The notes under the pieces: model-generated
Database searches by the model: none
Seen by the model: the letters and a program-made list of their open reading frames with translations, nothing else
What the model was told of the DNA's origin: nothing
Assembly: GCA_010279815.1 (NCBI GenBank)
Contig: QEOQ01000180.1
Coordinates: 1,210,451 to 1,274,450, forward strand
Length of the DNA stretch: 64,000 bases
Direction of reading: 5' to 3'
From: Brachionus plicatilis
Lineage: Eukaryota; Rotifera; Eurotatoria; Ploima; Brachionidae
Shown here: piece after piece, positions 38,013-49,605 of the stretch
Layout of the letters: every line of letters starts with the position of its first letter
How positions within the stretch are numbered: the stretch's first letter is position 1
Position numbers and translations under genes: made by a program

Positions 38013-40337
38013 ATTTAATCCAAAATGGTTTTCAACTTTTTTTATCTGTTATTTTTTTATGTTTTATTTATTTCAAATAATTAAATTATAATGAATCATC
38101 AACTGATAAGAGTACCTTACTATATTTGTTTTTGATCCAACTCTTTTAGAGGATTTTAATATTTTATTAAAATATCACGACAATAAAAATTTAATTGGAA
38201 TTTTTTGTTTTTTAAATCAAAAATATTTGTAGATAAGAAGTATATTTTAGTTTTGAAAATTGATTATCGAAAAATTAATTTAATGTAGGTTAAAATGAAA
38301 AATTTTAAAATAAATTATAAAGCTAAATCAAAGATTAGCATCAATTTCAGATAATGAATTTGTGTCTTTTTAGATGATTGGAACCATGAGTGCATTTAAT
38401 CGACCATGTTGAAATTTTTTAATTAATTACACACTTTTGCACAATTTTATTTTCATCTGATCATAACATATTTTTGGTAAATTTGATCAATCAAATAAAA
38501 TCTTCGAAAATATGAAAATTAAAAAAATAAAATTTAGAAATTTGCTTAATTTATTTTTTTCAAAAATTTATTTATTTTTGCTAAAAATTATTATTTAAAG
38601 CTCGAAAAATTATTTTTATAATCACAATTGAATTTAAGTCACACTGTTATTAATTAAGTAGTATGAGTATCGTTGGGTTGCGGGCTTCGAAGCGCAGCTC
38701 GGTCTAAGAAATTGAGTACATTAAAAGATAAGAGAAGTTAATTTTAAAATAAAAAAAAACAAAGTTCACAAAATAATACTTTTTATGCTATAATATACCT
38801 CTCTGTAGCTCTATACAAGATCTATTGAACAAATTATGATAAAATCGTAAAGTTAAATTGTTAGTTCATTAATGCATGTTAAATAATTTTAATCATTTTT
38901 ATGTATAAAACAAGTTGAATTTATTACTCAATTGTAAAATAGATATTTAATCTTCTTTTTATTTCTTAGCTCAATTTGTCCAAAGGACTATAACTTTAAT
39001 TAAATAAAAAAATTAATAGAGTCTTTGACTATTTTTTTTCCATATTTTTTTGTTTGGGTCTCAAAATTTGTTGTAAATTTTATGATTCATCATCAGATAA
39101 CGATCCAAAGCAAAAATCTAAGCTAGCTTTAGTATTCTTGAGTTGTTGAAAAATTATAAATTCGAATTAAAAAATTATAAAATTCATAATTATCATAAGT
39201 TTCGTGATTTATACCCTTTCGAAATGCTTTAGAATAAAATCAAAAATTAAAGTCAAAATAATGTTCAAAAAAACTATTAAAAAATCAACTAATGTTATAA
39301 CTGCTATATTTTGATAATTAAAAAATAATAGAAAAATAAAACTTGAAAACAATGCATTAAAAAAAGATATAAAAAATAATAAATTTTTTCTTTTAATATT
39401 AATATTTAATTTTTATCCATTTTAGTCTTGACTCGTCTTTATTTTGAATATTTTTTAAAAATTTTCATTTTAGATTAAGAATTTTTCGCTTGTTTTTAAC
39501 AAATTCGAACATCTTTATCCAAATAAAGGTTGTCTAGAAACAACCTTATGGAATTTTATAACCAAATAACTTTCAATTAACAAGCCTATTTTAAGAGATA
39601 AATATAAATTATGAGATTTTTTCAAAAAGGGGAAAATTAGTTTATATCTAAAGTTTAGTAAATTTTTGATACAAATTTTTTGATCTTTTTTTAAAAAAAG
39701 AAATTTAAATAATGAAAAATATTTTTATTATTTAGATTATTTTTTTAGAAAATTTATAAGTTCTACTTTTTTTCATATAAATTTAATACTTTTTGAAGCT
39801 TAAAGTGTCTTTAATATCAATATAGCACAAAATATTTAAATCGTTTTGTTAAATGACCGATTTGACATTAGGAATTATAGAAAAACAAAACAACTTAAAA
39901 TTTTAAAATTTAATATCCTTTTTTCTGAGCCAAAATCACCTGATTAATTCAATTTATTATGTTCTAGCTCATTTAAATAATCTGTAATCCAATTTTTGTT
40001 CATTATCAACTTTATTTAATTTTCTTTAAATTTTGAATCCAAAATTCTATAAAATAAAGTAATAAAAAGTTTAATTGAAAATCTGAAGATTTAAGTATGA
40101 TCCTTTTTAATGATTATACTTAAGCCTAAGATTTTGGCCCTTCTCTAACTCAAAAAAGAAGCTTTCAAATTAAGAATTGTTTTTTGTTGTTGCTATTATT
40201 CAGCTTAAAAAAAGCTGACTCAGCACAGTTATATCAATACTAAAATGATCTAGAAATTTTGTCATAATTATTTAGCAAATTTTTCAAATTTAAATAAATT
40301 GCAGAGTAAAAAAATTAAATTGTCATTTTAGCAAAAA
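38013..40337. other. Intergenic region
   Basis: 2.3 kb of AT-rich DNA between divergent genes, presumably with both promoters. A GC-richer 45-bp patch near 38665-38705 contains a small GCGGGCTTCGAAGCGC palindrome but matches no RNA gene I know. Confidence 0.55.
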
Positions 40338-41307
40338 ATGGTAAGATTTTTATTTTTATCCATTTTTTTTCTACTATTTTCCTAGGAAGGACATACAAAT
40401 TCTAGACTTCCAGCTTTGTTTTTGAGCCATGGTAATTCTGAATATTACTTGACTTTTTTTATGAATAAATGATTTATTCAAACTAACTTTAGGTGGAGGT
40501 CCATGCTTTTTTATGGACATCAATGATTCAGTCTTTAAAGAATTTGATAGAAATAGTGATGCTACTCGATGGTACAAGCAAGTAGCCCAACAGGTTAAAA
40601 TAACTTCACCGCCTTCATCAGCAACAGATCAATATTTATGGTCAAAGCCAAAATCAATTTTGATTATTAGTGCTCATTGGGAAACAAAAGGATCAGTTTG
40701 TGTGACTAATCAATTAGATCATAAAGAATTGCTTTATGACTATAATGGATTTCCTGAATTTACTTATAAACTAAAGTATCCTGCAAAAGGAAACCCAGAA
40801 TTATCGAAAAAAGTAATTGATCTTCTCACAAAAAAAAACATCAAAGTAAACTTAGATAACAAAAGAAATTTTGACCATGGAGTTTTTGTACCCTTGCTTC
40901 TGGTTTATCCTGATTGCGATATACCTGTAGTTGAAATGTCCGTCAATGCTAACTTGGACCCTAAACTTCATCTTGAAATTGGCAAAGCTCTAAGCTCATT
41001 ACGAGATGAAGGTATCTTAATTATTGGATCTGGTCATTGTACACATGGCAAATTTAGTTCATCCACTAATGCTAGATTTTTTATAAATGCACTCGTGAAT
41101 ACTCTAGTTAATAAAACTGCTGAAGAGAGATTTGAAACTTTATTAAATTGGCAAAAATTACCTTTTGCTAGGGAAGCTCATTCCAGAGAAGAGCATTTAA
41201 TACCTTTACATGTGGTTGTTGGCGCAGCTGGTACAGATAAAGGATTTCTTTTAAATGAACACATGGCTGGTGATTTAGCCCTGCATTCATTTAGTTTTAC
41301 TCAATAA
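40338..41307 (+). CDS. DODA: 4,5-DOPA extradiol dioxygenase-like (LigB superfamily)
   Basis: Enzyme of the LigB-type extradiol ring-cleavage dioxygenases; family members open catechol rings such as DOPA. Exons are 40338-40340 (the start codon alone), 40386-40431 and 40493-41307, in phase, giving 287 residues. It has RLPALFLSHGGGPCFFMD at the N-terminus and the metal-binding or catalytic histidines in SHGGG, SAHWET, FDHGVFVPLL, IIGSGHCTHG and EEHLIPLHV. Length is close to bacterial YgiD and plant DODA. The true substrate in this animal is unknown. The gene has spliceosomal introns and host-like base composition, so it is resident, not a contaminant. Confidence 0.85.
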
Positions 41308-42000
41308 CACTTTTTAAATTTTGATTATTTTGTATTCAAAATTAAAAATATTTAAAATTATTTTAATAAAAAAATTTTTTATTGGAATTTTGCAATTAAA
41401 AAAATGTTTTTCTAATAAAAATAAAATGAATAATAATTTTTATTGAAAAATTTAAAGAACAATACTAAAATTTCCTTGTCTCAGTAATTGTCTCAATATA
41501 AAAACTGAAGAAAAAATTATTTTCGAAGAAGAATGCTTCAAGCTAAATTAAACAGCTTCAAATTAATTTTAAGTTTATTTTTTGAATTTGTGTCAAGCAT
41601 AAAATATGCTACTTCCTTGATTAAAACTGAACATTAGAAAACTTTATTTTGATACATGGTTTTTTTTCAATTCTATCACCTTAGCTGTAAGTGTAACTAG
41701 AAAAATTGTCAATGCATAAATTTTGAGAGATCTAGTATTCTGATAGAATAATAAATAAAAATTATGATTTTTTTGTGACTTCTGATTTTACATTAAAATT
41801 ATAATCACGACAATTTAAATTTTTAAAGTTTAACAAGGTTAAAGAAACTGACTGTTACCTAGCAAAATTTTAATTAGATTTATAAAAAAAATTGGCAGTA
41901 CATGTATATAAAATCACATTTATTTTTGTACATTTTCTCATTTAGTTTAAATCTAGAAATTTGAAAAAAAGTTTAGAAACTAAAATTTAACAAGAAAAAA
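41308..42000. other. Intergenic region
   Basis: About 0.7 kb between the dioxygenase stop and the centrin start on the same strand. AT-rich; no feature recognised. Confidence 0.6.
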
Positions 42001-42631
42001 ATGGTAAAATTGGACTATTTTAGTGAAAAAAATTTAATCTTTATTTAAAATAGTCTGTTGCTACTGCAAGCGCTTCGGCTCGAAAACAAATTAGTGGAGG
42101 TCAAAAGAAAAAACCAAATGGTCCAAGGCCAGAATTGACCGAAGAACAAAAACAAGAAATTAGAGAAGCGTTTGATCTATTTGATGCTGATGGTTCTGGA
42201 ACCATTGATGTCAAAGAGCTCAAAGTTGCCATGAGAGCTTTGGGCTTCGAACCAAAAAAAGAAGAAATTAAAAAAATGATTGCAGAAATTGACAAAGAAG
42301 GAGCTGGAACCATTGATTTTAATGATTTTTTGACATTAATGTCCCAGAAAATGTCTGAAAAAGACACTAAAGAGGAAATTCTTAAGGCTTTCAAGTAGAG
42401 ATTTTATTTATTTTATACTAAAAATCAATTCTTTTATTTTATAGATTGTTTGATCATGATGAAAATAACAAAATTGGCTTCAAAGATTTAGAACGAGTGG
42501 CAAAAGAGCTTGGCGAAAATTTAACTGAAGAGGAAATACAAGAAATGATCGATGAAGCTGACTTGGATCATGATGGCGAAATTAATGAAGCTGAATTTTT
42601 GAGAATAATGAAAAAAACAAGTCTTTACTAA
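42001..42631 (+). CDS. CETN: Centrin (four EF-hand calcium-binding protein)
   Basis: A centriole and basal-body calcium sensor. Exons are 42001-42003 (ATG alone), 42054-42394 and 42445-42631, in phase, giving 176 residues. The basic Ser/Ala-rich N-terminus ([12 protein letters not shown]...KKKPNG) precedes the centrin hallmark [20 protein letters not shown]. The EF-hand loops are [36 protein letters not shown] and [12 protein letters not shown]; all keep the first acidic residue, and loops 1 and 4 look most canonical. It ends KKTSLY, like the aromatic C-terminus of centrins. The divergent N-terminus is normal for this family. The start relies on splicing ATG onto exon 2; exon 2 itself has no in-frame ATG before the conserved core. 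Confidence 0.92.
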
Positions 42632-42822
42632 AAAAATTCTATCTTTTCAAGCAATAAACTTATCCACAAATGTTGGTCTAAGCGTATATTTTTTGAAATT
42701 AGCCTATATTTATTTGTATTTTTTAAATCGATACATGTTTTAACTCAAACTAAATTTTATAAATGTTGACTAATTAATGTCGATTTTGTACCAATAACTA
42801 ACCAAATAAAAAATAAACATTT

Positions 42823-43270
42823 CTATTTAACTTTTAATTTAGTATCAGAAGCTTCATTTTTTACCAAAGATACAAATTTTTTCAAATTTGCCTCGCATTC
42901 AGCATTTAAAAACCTTCCCTTCTAATTAGTATTCGCAAACAGAGTGGTCACGGCTTACTCTTTTTTTTTGCTTTTTATGTGAAAAGAAATCTTATGAAAA
43001 TAATAAAACATTTTTATAATAGACTAAAAGTGAATAAAAATAGTTTGATACACATTTAACATTTAAAAACTTTGCCACTCAGTTTGTTCTCATCAAAAAA
43101 CTTCTTGCCAGACGAACGATACTTTCTCTTAAAAAAATTAAATATGTCACTAAAATATGGAATTACTGAAAATGTTGCTTAATAAATAATTAATAAAATT
43201 TTAAAAAAATAACTTTAGATTTTTCCATTTTCTTAACATTTCCAATATTTTCAATAAAATATTTAACCAT
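42823..43270 (-). CDS. Possible small basic protein, 3 short exons
   Basis: On the minus strand, exons 43270-43214, 43127-43071 and 42921-42823 have GT/AG borders and join in phase to about 70 residues. The protein is MVKYFIENIGNVKKMEKSK, then RKYRSSGKKFFDENKLSGK, then KGRFLNAECEANLKKFV to a TAG stop. The middle and last segments have codons that stand out from the AT background (CGTTCGTCTGGCAAG). I recognise no family, and the third exon could be chosen differently. It converges on centrin. Confidence 0.35.
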
Positions 43271-44436
43271 TTTTATTTAATTTATTTGGTTAATGTGATC
43301 GAGTCAAATTAAAAAAAAATAATAATATTAAAGTAAAAAAATTATCTTCAAAAGCTAAAAAGGGAAAGCAATAAAAAGATAAAAAAAGAAAAAATTTTGA
43401 TCTAGTGCATATTAACGACAGAAATGATTTTTTTTAAATTTCTTGACTTTTTTGAAATTTTTCTTTTTTTAGTTCACAAACGATACAATCTTTTTTTAGT
43501 TTATTGAAAATAAAAATTTTAAGGGTTTTCATCTGTTTAAGTGTAATTTTTGCAAAAAATTAGTCAAAATCTTAGAAGAGAAATTTAAAAAATTTTGTTA
43601 TACTTATGAGAAATTTTATTACTATTTTTTTGTTCATTTTAATTCCACTAAAAATTTAATTTTTCATTCTTCAAACTCCAAGAAGTGATCACCAATCGGC
43701 AAATTTAGGTAAAAAGCTTCGACTCATAAAGCAACTCTTTTTTTCAAAGCCTAGAGAAAGCTTTCACATCATGAAGCATCAGTGTGGAATGAGAGCCATA
43801 CTCTGTTACTTTCAACAAATGCATTAAAATGCTGGTTATTTTTCTTCATCTAATCCTTATGTCAGATCGTAATGTCTTTTTCATTTCATTTAATTTCAAT
43901 TGAAATTTTATTTAAAAAAAAAGATAAAAGAATAAATTTACAATTAACTTTCTCCTCATCATCTGAACCCTCTTTAACATTTAATTAAATTATTAAAAAA
44001 AATTTACGTAAATTTTTTTACTTTTAATTTTTTAAATTTTACTTTTTAAATCGCCTTTAAGACGTTCGTTGAAAATAAATAGATAATTTTCAAAAAAATG
44101 TATTTTAAAATAGTCTCATTTTAAAATTTTTTTGAAAATTTATATGTAGTTCAAAATAAAATCTTTCTATTCTTTTCCTATAAAAAACAATTCTCTGAGA
44201 AAATAGCTGTATACTAAAATTCATTTTATTACTATGTCTATGAGGCTTAAAACTAATAATTAATAAAGAATCTTTATTATATGATATAGTCCTTATAGCA
44301 AATTAGGTAATGATAATTATGAGGTTATCTAAAATAACTTCCAATTTGAACAATATCAATTTATTCTATTGTGCAAAAAGTCAAAATTTTATTTTCCAAA
44401 AGTGTTATATTTTTAAGTAAATACAAAATAAAGTAA
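43271..44436. other. Intergenic region
   Basis: 1.2 kb, AT-rich, upstream of the possible small gene and downstream of CLN5. No feature supported. Confidence 0.55.
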
Positions 44437-46935
44437 TCATCTGGTTCCAGGTAACGGAATGTTGTAGTAAGTGATTTTAATGAATGGTGATCTCAGCGTC
44501 AAATACCAGTACAAATCGTTGTAATAAAAGTAAAATTCCTTTTTCATAAATATTTCATTATAAGCCTCTGTAAACTGTTCCAAGTAATCACTTCGTTTCT
44601 GAAAAGTTTTGTAAAATTCTCTGATTCCATTTATTAATGTTTCATTTTTGCTGTTGATTATCTGTGAATAATTTCCAATCAATTGAGGAGTGTGACTATA
44701 CAGATTTAATCTTGTATAGTTAAGTTTGACACTTTCGTCAAATTTAGCTCCCACTGCATAAAGTTGATCAAATGCCCTGAAAAAAATTAACTTTAAAAGA
44801 TTTTTTCTGGTCAATGTTTAAATTTACCTTAAGACCCAACTTGCACAATCAAACGAATCAAAAAACATTACTTGGGAGCTGTCAGTGTTATTGTTGTTAT
44901 ATACACTCCAAGTTTCATAGTAAACAGCAGTGTTGTTATCATAAAGAGACCAATTGGCGAACATGTTAAACTGTGTGCCGCTTACTTCCGAAACTTTTTT
45001 TACAAATCCATATTGATTCCATACAGTGTCATTTATTCCATCATAGACACACAAAGCGCCTAAATAAGCAAAAAAATTTTTAATTGAATTAATAGAAAAT
45101 TTTAAACTTCAAAATAACCTTGATTACACCATTTCAAATTTCCATTCTCCAATAAGTGAGGAAATGTGCAATTAAAAAGTTGATCTAGTTCGTACCATTC
45201 CATTGTATAGTTGAGACCAGTTTTCTTACTTCTAAATCCCAAACCATCATGCATAATATTCTTTTGTTTAAATAATTTATTAAATTGTATTTTGACTTTT
45301 TAAACTTTAGTACAAAAAAGCCCAGTAAAGGACCATATTGAAATGACCAGACCGGTTTTTTCAAAGCGAAAACTTCAACGGTATCACCTGGATCCACTAA
45401 AGGCATTGAGTTAGTGGATTTTCCCGTTGGACAAAATGGGACCAATCCTTTAATTTAAAACATTACTATAAATAAACCAATTTAATTAAGAAATTTTTCT
45501 ACCAGCTTGACAGTATGGATCATTTTTTGGTCTTTCTGATACGTGTCTAAAAAAGCAAAAATAATTATTGTGATATAATATTTATGGTAGTTATCTGTCT
45601 TATAGCATTCACCTGAATACTTCTTAGTATAAAAAATATTCTTTAGATAAATCCCTTACTTTTTTTAATATATACTATAAACCGATGATGTATCTATTAA
45701 TGGAAAATAAATAAAATAAATTCATAGAAATAAATTTTAGTAGAAAAATTTTTTCCAGAAAAAATCTCATTGAATTTTTCATTCTAAATGTGTAACAAAT
45801 TTGAATTTTTTTATGGAACAAATTTTAAATTCATCTGCAATAAAAATAACTAACAAATTTAAAAAAAATTTTTTTTTAATTTTTGTAAACTTTTGTAAAT
45901 TTATTATTTATCAAAATTTACGAGAGATTGTTTTTCTGAAAAAAAAATTCTATGATTAATTTTTCTTGAATTATTTTTATTATATATATTTTCTATGAAA
46001 ATAACTCTATGAAATAATTATTCTATGAATAAGAACTCGACCAATTGAACGTTCACCTTATAAACCGCTTCAGGCTTGCAGTGGTCTAATAATCGCGATC
46101 GGAAAACGACAGTACTTGAATTGAAGTCAAAAAAATAGTTTAATACATATAATGTAAAATATATTATATGAATAGTTTAATAAGAAAAAGAAAATTTAGC
46201 GTGTTACTTAACAAACAAAAACACACACACAAAAAATATTAATTTCCTTTTAAAAATATTAAATTAATCCTAAAATATTTTCAATTTCATGGTGATTATA
46301 AAAAAGTTGTATTAAAATAGTTTAAAAAACATTTGATTTATATCCTCAATTCTTGATCTATTAAAAATTTTTAATAAATTTTTTGTGGCACAGAATGCTT
46401 CTAATTTTTTCAGACCGATCTTTCCAATTAAATACGACTTTTAAGATCAATTTTAACATTTTGAATTATTGAAAAGTAAAAAATAAAAAAGATTTAGTTA
46501 ACCATTCAAAATGACTATCCTAAAGAGCTCTTTATCATAATTTTTATAAACTTATCGATTTATATTCTTAAATAAGAGAAATCAAATGTTTTTATTTTCT
46601 AATTTATCCTTTTTCATCCTATATTTTAAAAGAAAATATCATCGTATAATTTTGATTTAAATTCTATCTTATAAAATGAATTTATTAAAAAAAAATCAGG
46701 AAAATCATTACAGCTCTAACCAAGACTATGCCTAAGGAAAATTTAATTATTTTCTCTCTTATTTCAGCATACTCTCACACAATTGTCTTTTTTCCTCGGA
46801 CTTAGACACAAAGCTCTATTTTTAAGTTTTGTAAATAATTTCTTACTGGTAAGGAATCGGCCATGTGTAGGCGTCAGCATCGATCACTGACAAGGCAATG
46901 TTGACAAGAATTCCCAATAGAGAAGAACTTTTCAT
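44437..46935 (-). CDS. CLN5: CLN5 (lysosomal BMP synthase/depalmitoylase)
   Basis: A soluble lysosomal glycoprotein; human CLN5 is reported as a cysteine-based bis(monoacylglycero)phosphate synthase and thioesterase. Six minus-strand exons join in phase: 46935-46847, 45546-45503, 45447-45314, 45260-45119, 45059-44828 and 44776-44437, giving 326 residues. The N-terminal signal peptide ([20 protein letters not shown]) is followed by YTWPIPY. Family motifs are [89 protein letters not shown] and [14 protein letters not shown]. The catalytic His (IMHD), Glu (TMEWYE) and Cys (SFDC) of human CLN5 are all present, with several N-glycosylation sites. The first intron is 1.3 kb and holds nothing recognised; the others are 50-80 bp. 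Confidence 0.93.
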
Positions 46936-47055
46936 TTTATAATAATAAAAATTTAAAATAATATTAACCAACAAATAAAATTTTATTGAAATTTTATTAT
47001 CTTGATAAAGTATCACGAGAAAAAATACATGTGTTTATTAAGAAATTTCTTAAAT

Positions 47056-49605
47056 TCATAAATTACAACCGGGTAGAAGAACACAATTTACTGTGATATT
47101 ATCAACAGATCCTGCTTTTATGGCACAATTGGCTAAAGTTTCCGCAATTGATTGCGACAAATCGAGTTTTTTAGCCATTATTTTGTCATCCATTGTTTTT
47201 CGCTGAAACATGTTCAATTCATAGTCGCTAACCTGTACCACCTTTAGATCACTGGGTTTAATTTTGATGCCATAATAATCCGATTTTGCAGAAGCAACTG
47301 ATTTTGAGTCTGAAAATCTCTCAGTTTCTGTTGCCACATCTGAACCAATTTTAAATTTCAGATTTGCGCTGTTCTTTAAAGTTAGTCTATTTGGATCATT
47401 CAAATTTTTACTTTCTTGATTTTTGTTTAAATTTTTTTCAAATTTAGAGTTAATTGACTCATTGGACACATACCGATCATTATCGTTTTCATTCGGATTA
47501 ACAAAATCTATTTCGTTATTGTCTTGAACTGTCTGAAGCAGTGATATTTCTCTGCTTTTTTCTTTATTCATATTAATATAATATTGATGAAGCATTGTTT
47601 TTACACTTGGACTCGTTGCTCTCTCGTTTACAATTGGAACTTTTCTAGATGGTATCATCTAGAAAATTAAGATTTTAATCAACATTCAAAAAAAGTCTTA
47701 AATTCTACCTGCAGAACAATATCAGCCGTCTTCTCGTAGTTAATTACACTCCAAAGTCCTTTGGTAGCAATAATCAGGGCAGCATAGGTGTCTTCGATTT
47801 TGTAGCTGCGTATGCTGGGCTTAGAGGTAATATAATTTTTTATTTTTTTATCACCATGAAACCCAAGTCCTCTACTAATCGAATACAATGCTTGAATTTT
47901 TTTTTGTCCTAATGATGTTTCGATTATAGGACAGCCTTTTATTTTAATAAATAGATAAACAAATACAATTTAGATATTTTTTTGCTCAATTTTTTAAAGC
48001 TTTTAAATTTACCTCTCTTCTCTAATGAATTTCTATCTTTAATACATTCGTTTAGCGTGTGAAGAGTGGTCAGGACTTTATGGTTTCGATTGAGTTTCTT
48101 TGCAGATTTCGCTGTGTTTATGACCAAAATAGCTTCTACATCACCTGGAAAAAATATACAAAAAATTTTGTTATTTTTAAAATTTAATTTTTTTGTGTTA
48201 CCACAATTAGCTATATGTATCCATCCGGTAGAATCGATTTTTTCGATGATGCAGCAACAGGCCGTGGTACCACTCCATCTAACTTTTGAGGTTTCACCCT
48301 GACCCCTGGCCAACAGTTTGTCCATTTCATGGAACCCATATTTAAAAGAGTTTCGATACATTCTGATTAAAATTTTTTCCTGCTCAGTGAACGAGCCTTC
48401 ATAGCTGTGCTCATTATCAAGAAAATTATTTAGACTAAATTTTTTTTTAACCTGGTTGTAGTCACCAGAATTTTTCGATTCGCATTCATCTTCATAAGAG
48501 TAGTCGAATTTTTCCAAATTATTTATCTCATCAAATTCATATTTTTCTTTGATAAAATGAACTTTGCTGGTATCCATAGATTCAAGAGCGTGCAATAAGC
48601 CTAGATGTAATTGTGAACAACACTTCGAACTAGAATTATGTCCATCATAGCCATCAAAAACTCCAACATAAGTTAAATTTGGATTTTCACCTTGAATAAT
48701 TTTCAAATACTAAGCACTTTACTTTGACAAGAATTTAATTTGGCTTACCAAAACCGTCCAAAACCACATTGGTATCTTCCATTGACTTTTTACATGCATT
48801 TTGAACAGCACATGATCCTATAGCTATTATTTTTTCATTTGTAACTATTCTACTTTCACCTTAAAAAAAATTCATCTATCAATACAATTTTCAGGTGATT
48901 ACAAAGTTAAACAAAAAAAAATAGACATTTAATTTTATTTTGATTAAACAAATTAAAATTTATTTTTTATTAAATTTTAAATGAGATACCTTGCGCTTCT
49001 GGTCTTAACTTTTGATTCAAAACTCGATTAAATTCAAACGAATTGTTAATAAATGATTTAAGAAGTTCATAATTTTCATTAATTTGGGAAATTTGCATGT
49101 TCCATTGATACATTTTTTTTTTATCAGATTCATCGAAATTCTTCAAAGTATTTCCAATGCTTTTAACCATCTGCATTCTTTTTTCGTTCAAAATATTCTC
49201 ATTTTCAGGTGGTTCATCAAAGTCGAAAAAATTTAGCAGGCTGTGAAATTTTTCATGATTTTTCAACTCTTCGACACCGATGTGGTTATTACATTTTTTG
49301 CACATTAAAGTCAAATCTGGTTCATTTGAATTTTCGGCAAATATCTCTTGTGGATAGTCGTCAAAATCTGTGTTAGGGGTGTCTTTAAACAAAAAAAAAA
49401 TTAGCTCGAAAATTTAAAATATTCAAAATTTACATCTGTCAATGTAGTCTTTATCAATATTTAAACTAGGTGTATTGGTCTGTTCAAAAGAAACCTTATT
49501 TTTCCGAGTCAATTCGTCTCTTGAACTATTGCGGATGTTTGAAAGATTTCTCTTGAGAGTCTTAGGTTTCATTTCATTGGGAAAATTCCGCATGGTAGAG
49601 TTCAT
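47056..49605 (-). CDS. PP2D1: PP2D1-like protein: zinc-finger-like N-terminus plus PP2C-like domain
   Basis: Exons 49605-49434, 49382-48990, 48859-48749, 48690-48202, 48144-48013, 47935-47709 and 47658-47056 join in phase to 708 residues. The N-terminus is basic and Ser/Asn-rich. A single C2H2-like finger follows (CKKCNNHIGVEELKNHEKFH), as in vertebrate PP2D1, then a PP2C fold: KKSMEDTNVVLDGFG, YVGVFDGYDGH, WSGTTACCC, HIANCGDVEAIL, ALIIATKGLWSV and AGSVDNITVNCV. The metal-binding aspartate normally in SDGLWD is Lys here (TKGLWS), while the DG of VFDG and the D of SVDN remain. It is therefore probably a pseudophosphatase. A low-complexity insertion of about 130 residues precedes the last PP2C strand. 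PP2D1 in vertebrates is poorly characterised; no pathway is implied by the neighbours. Confidence 0.78.

Noticed and set aside
38665..38705. GC-richer patch with a TTCGAA-centred palindrome
   Set aside because: Does not fold as a tRNA and matches no RNA or repeat known to me; one copy only in the window.
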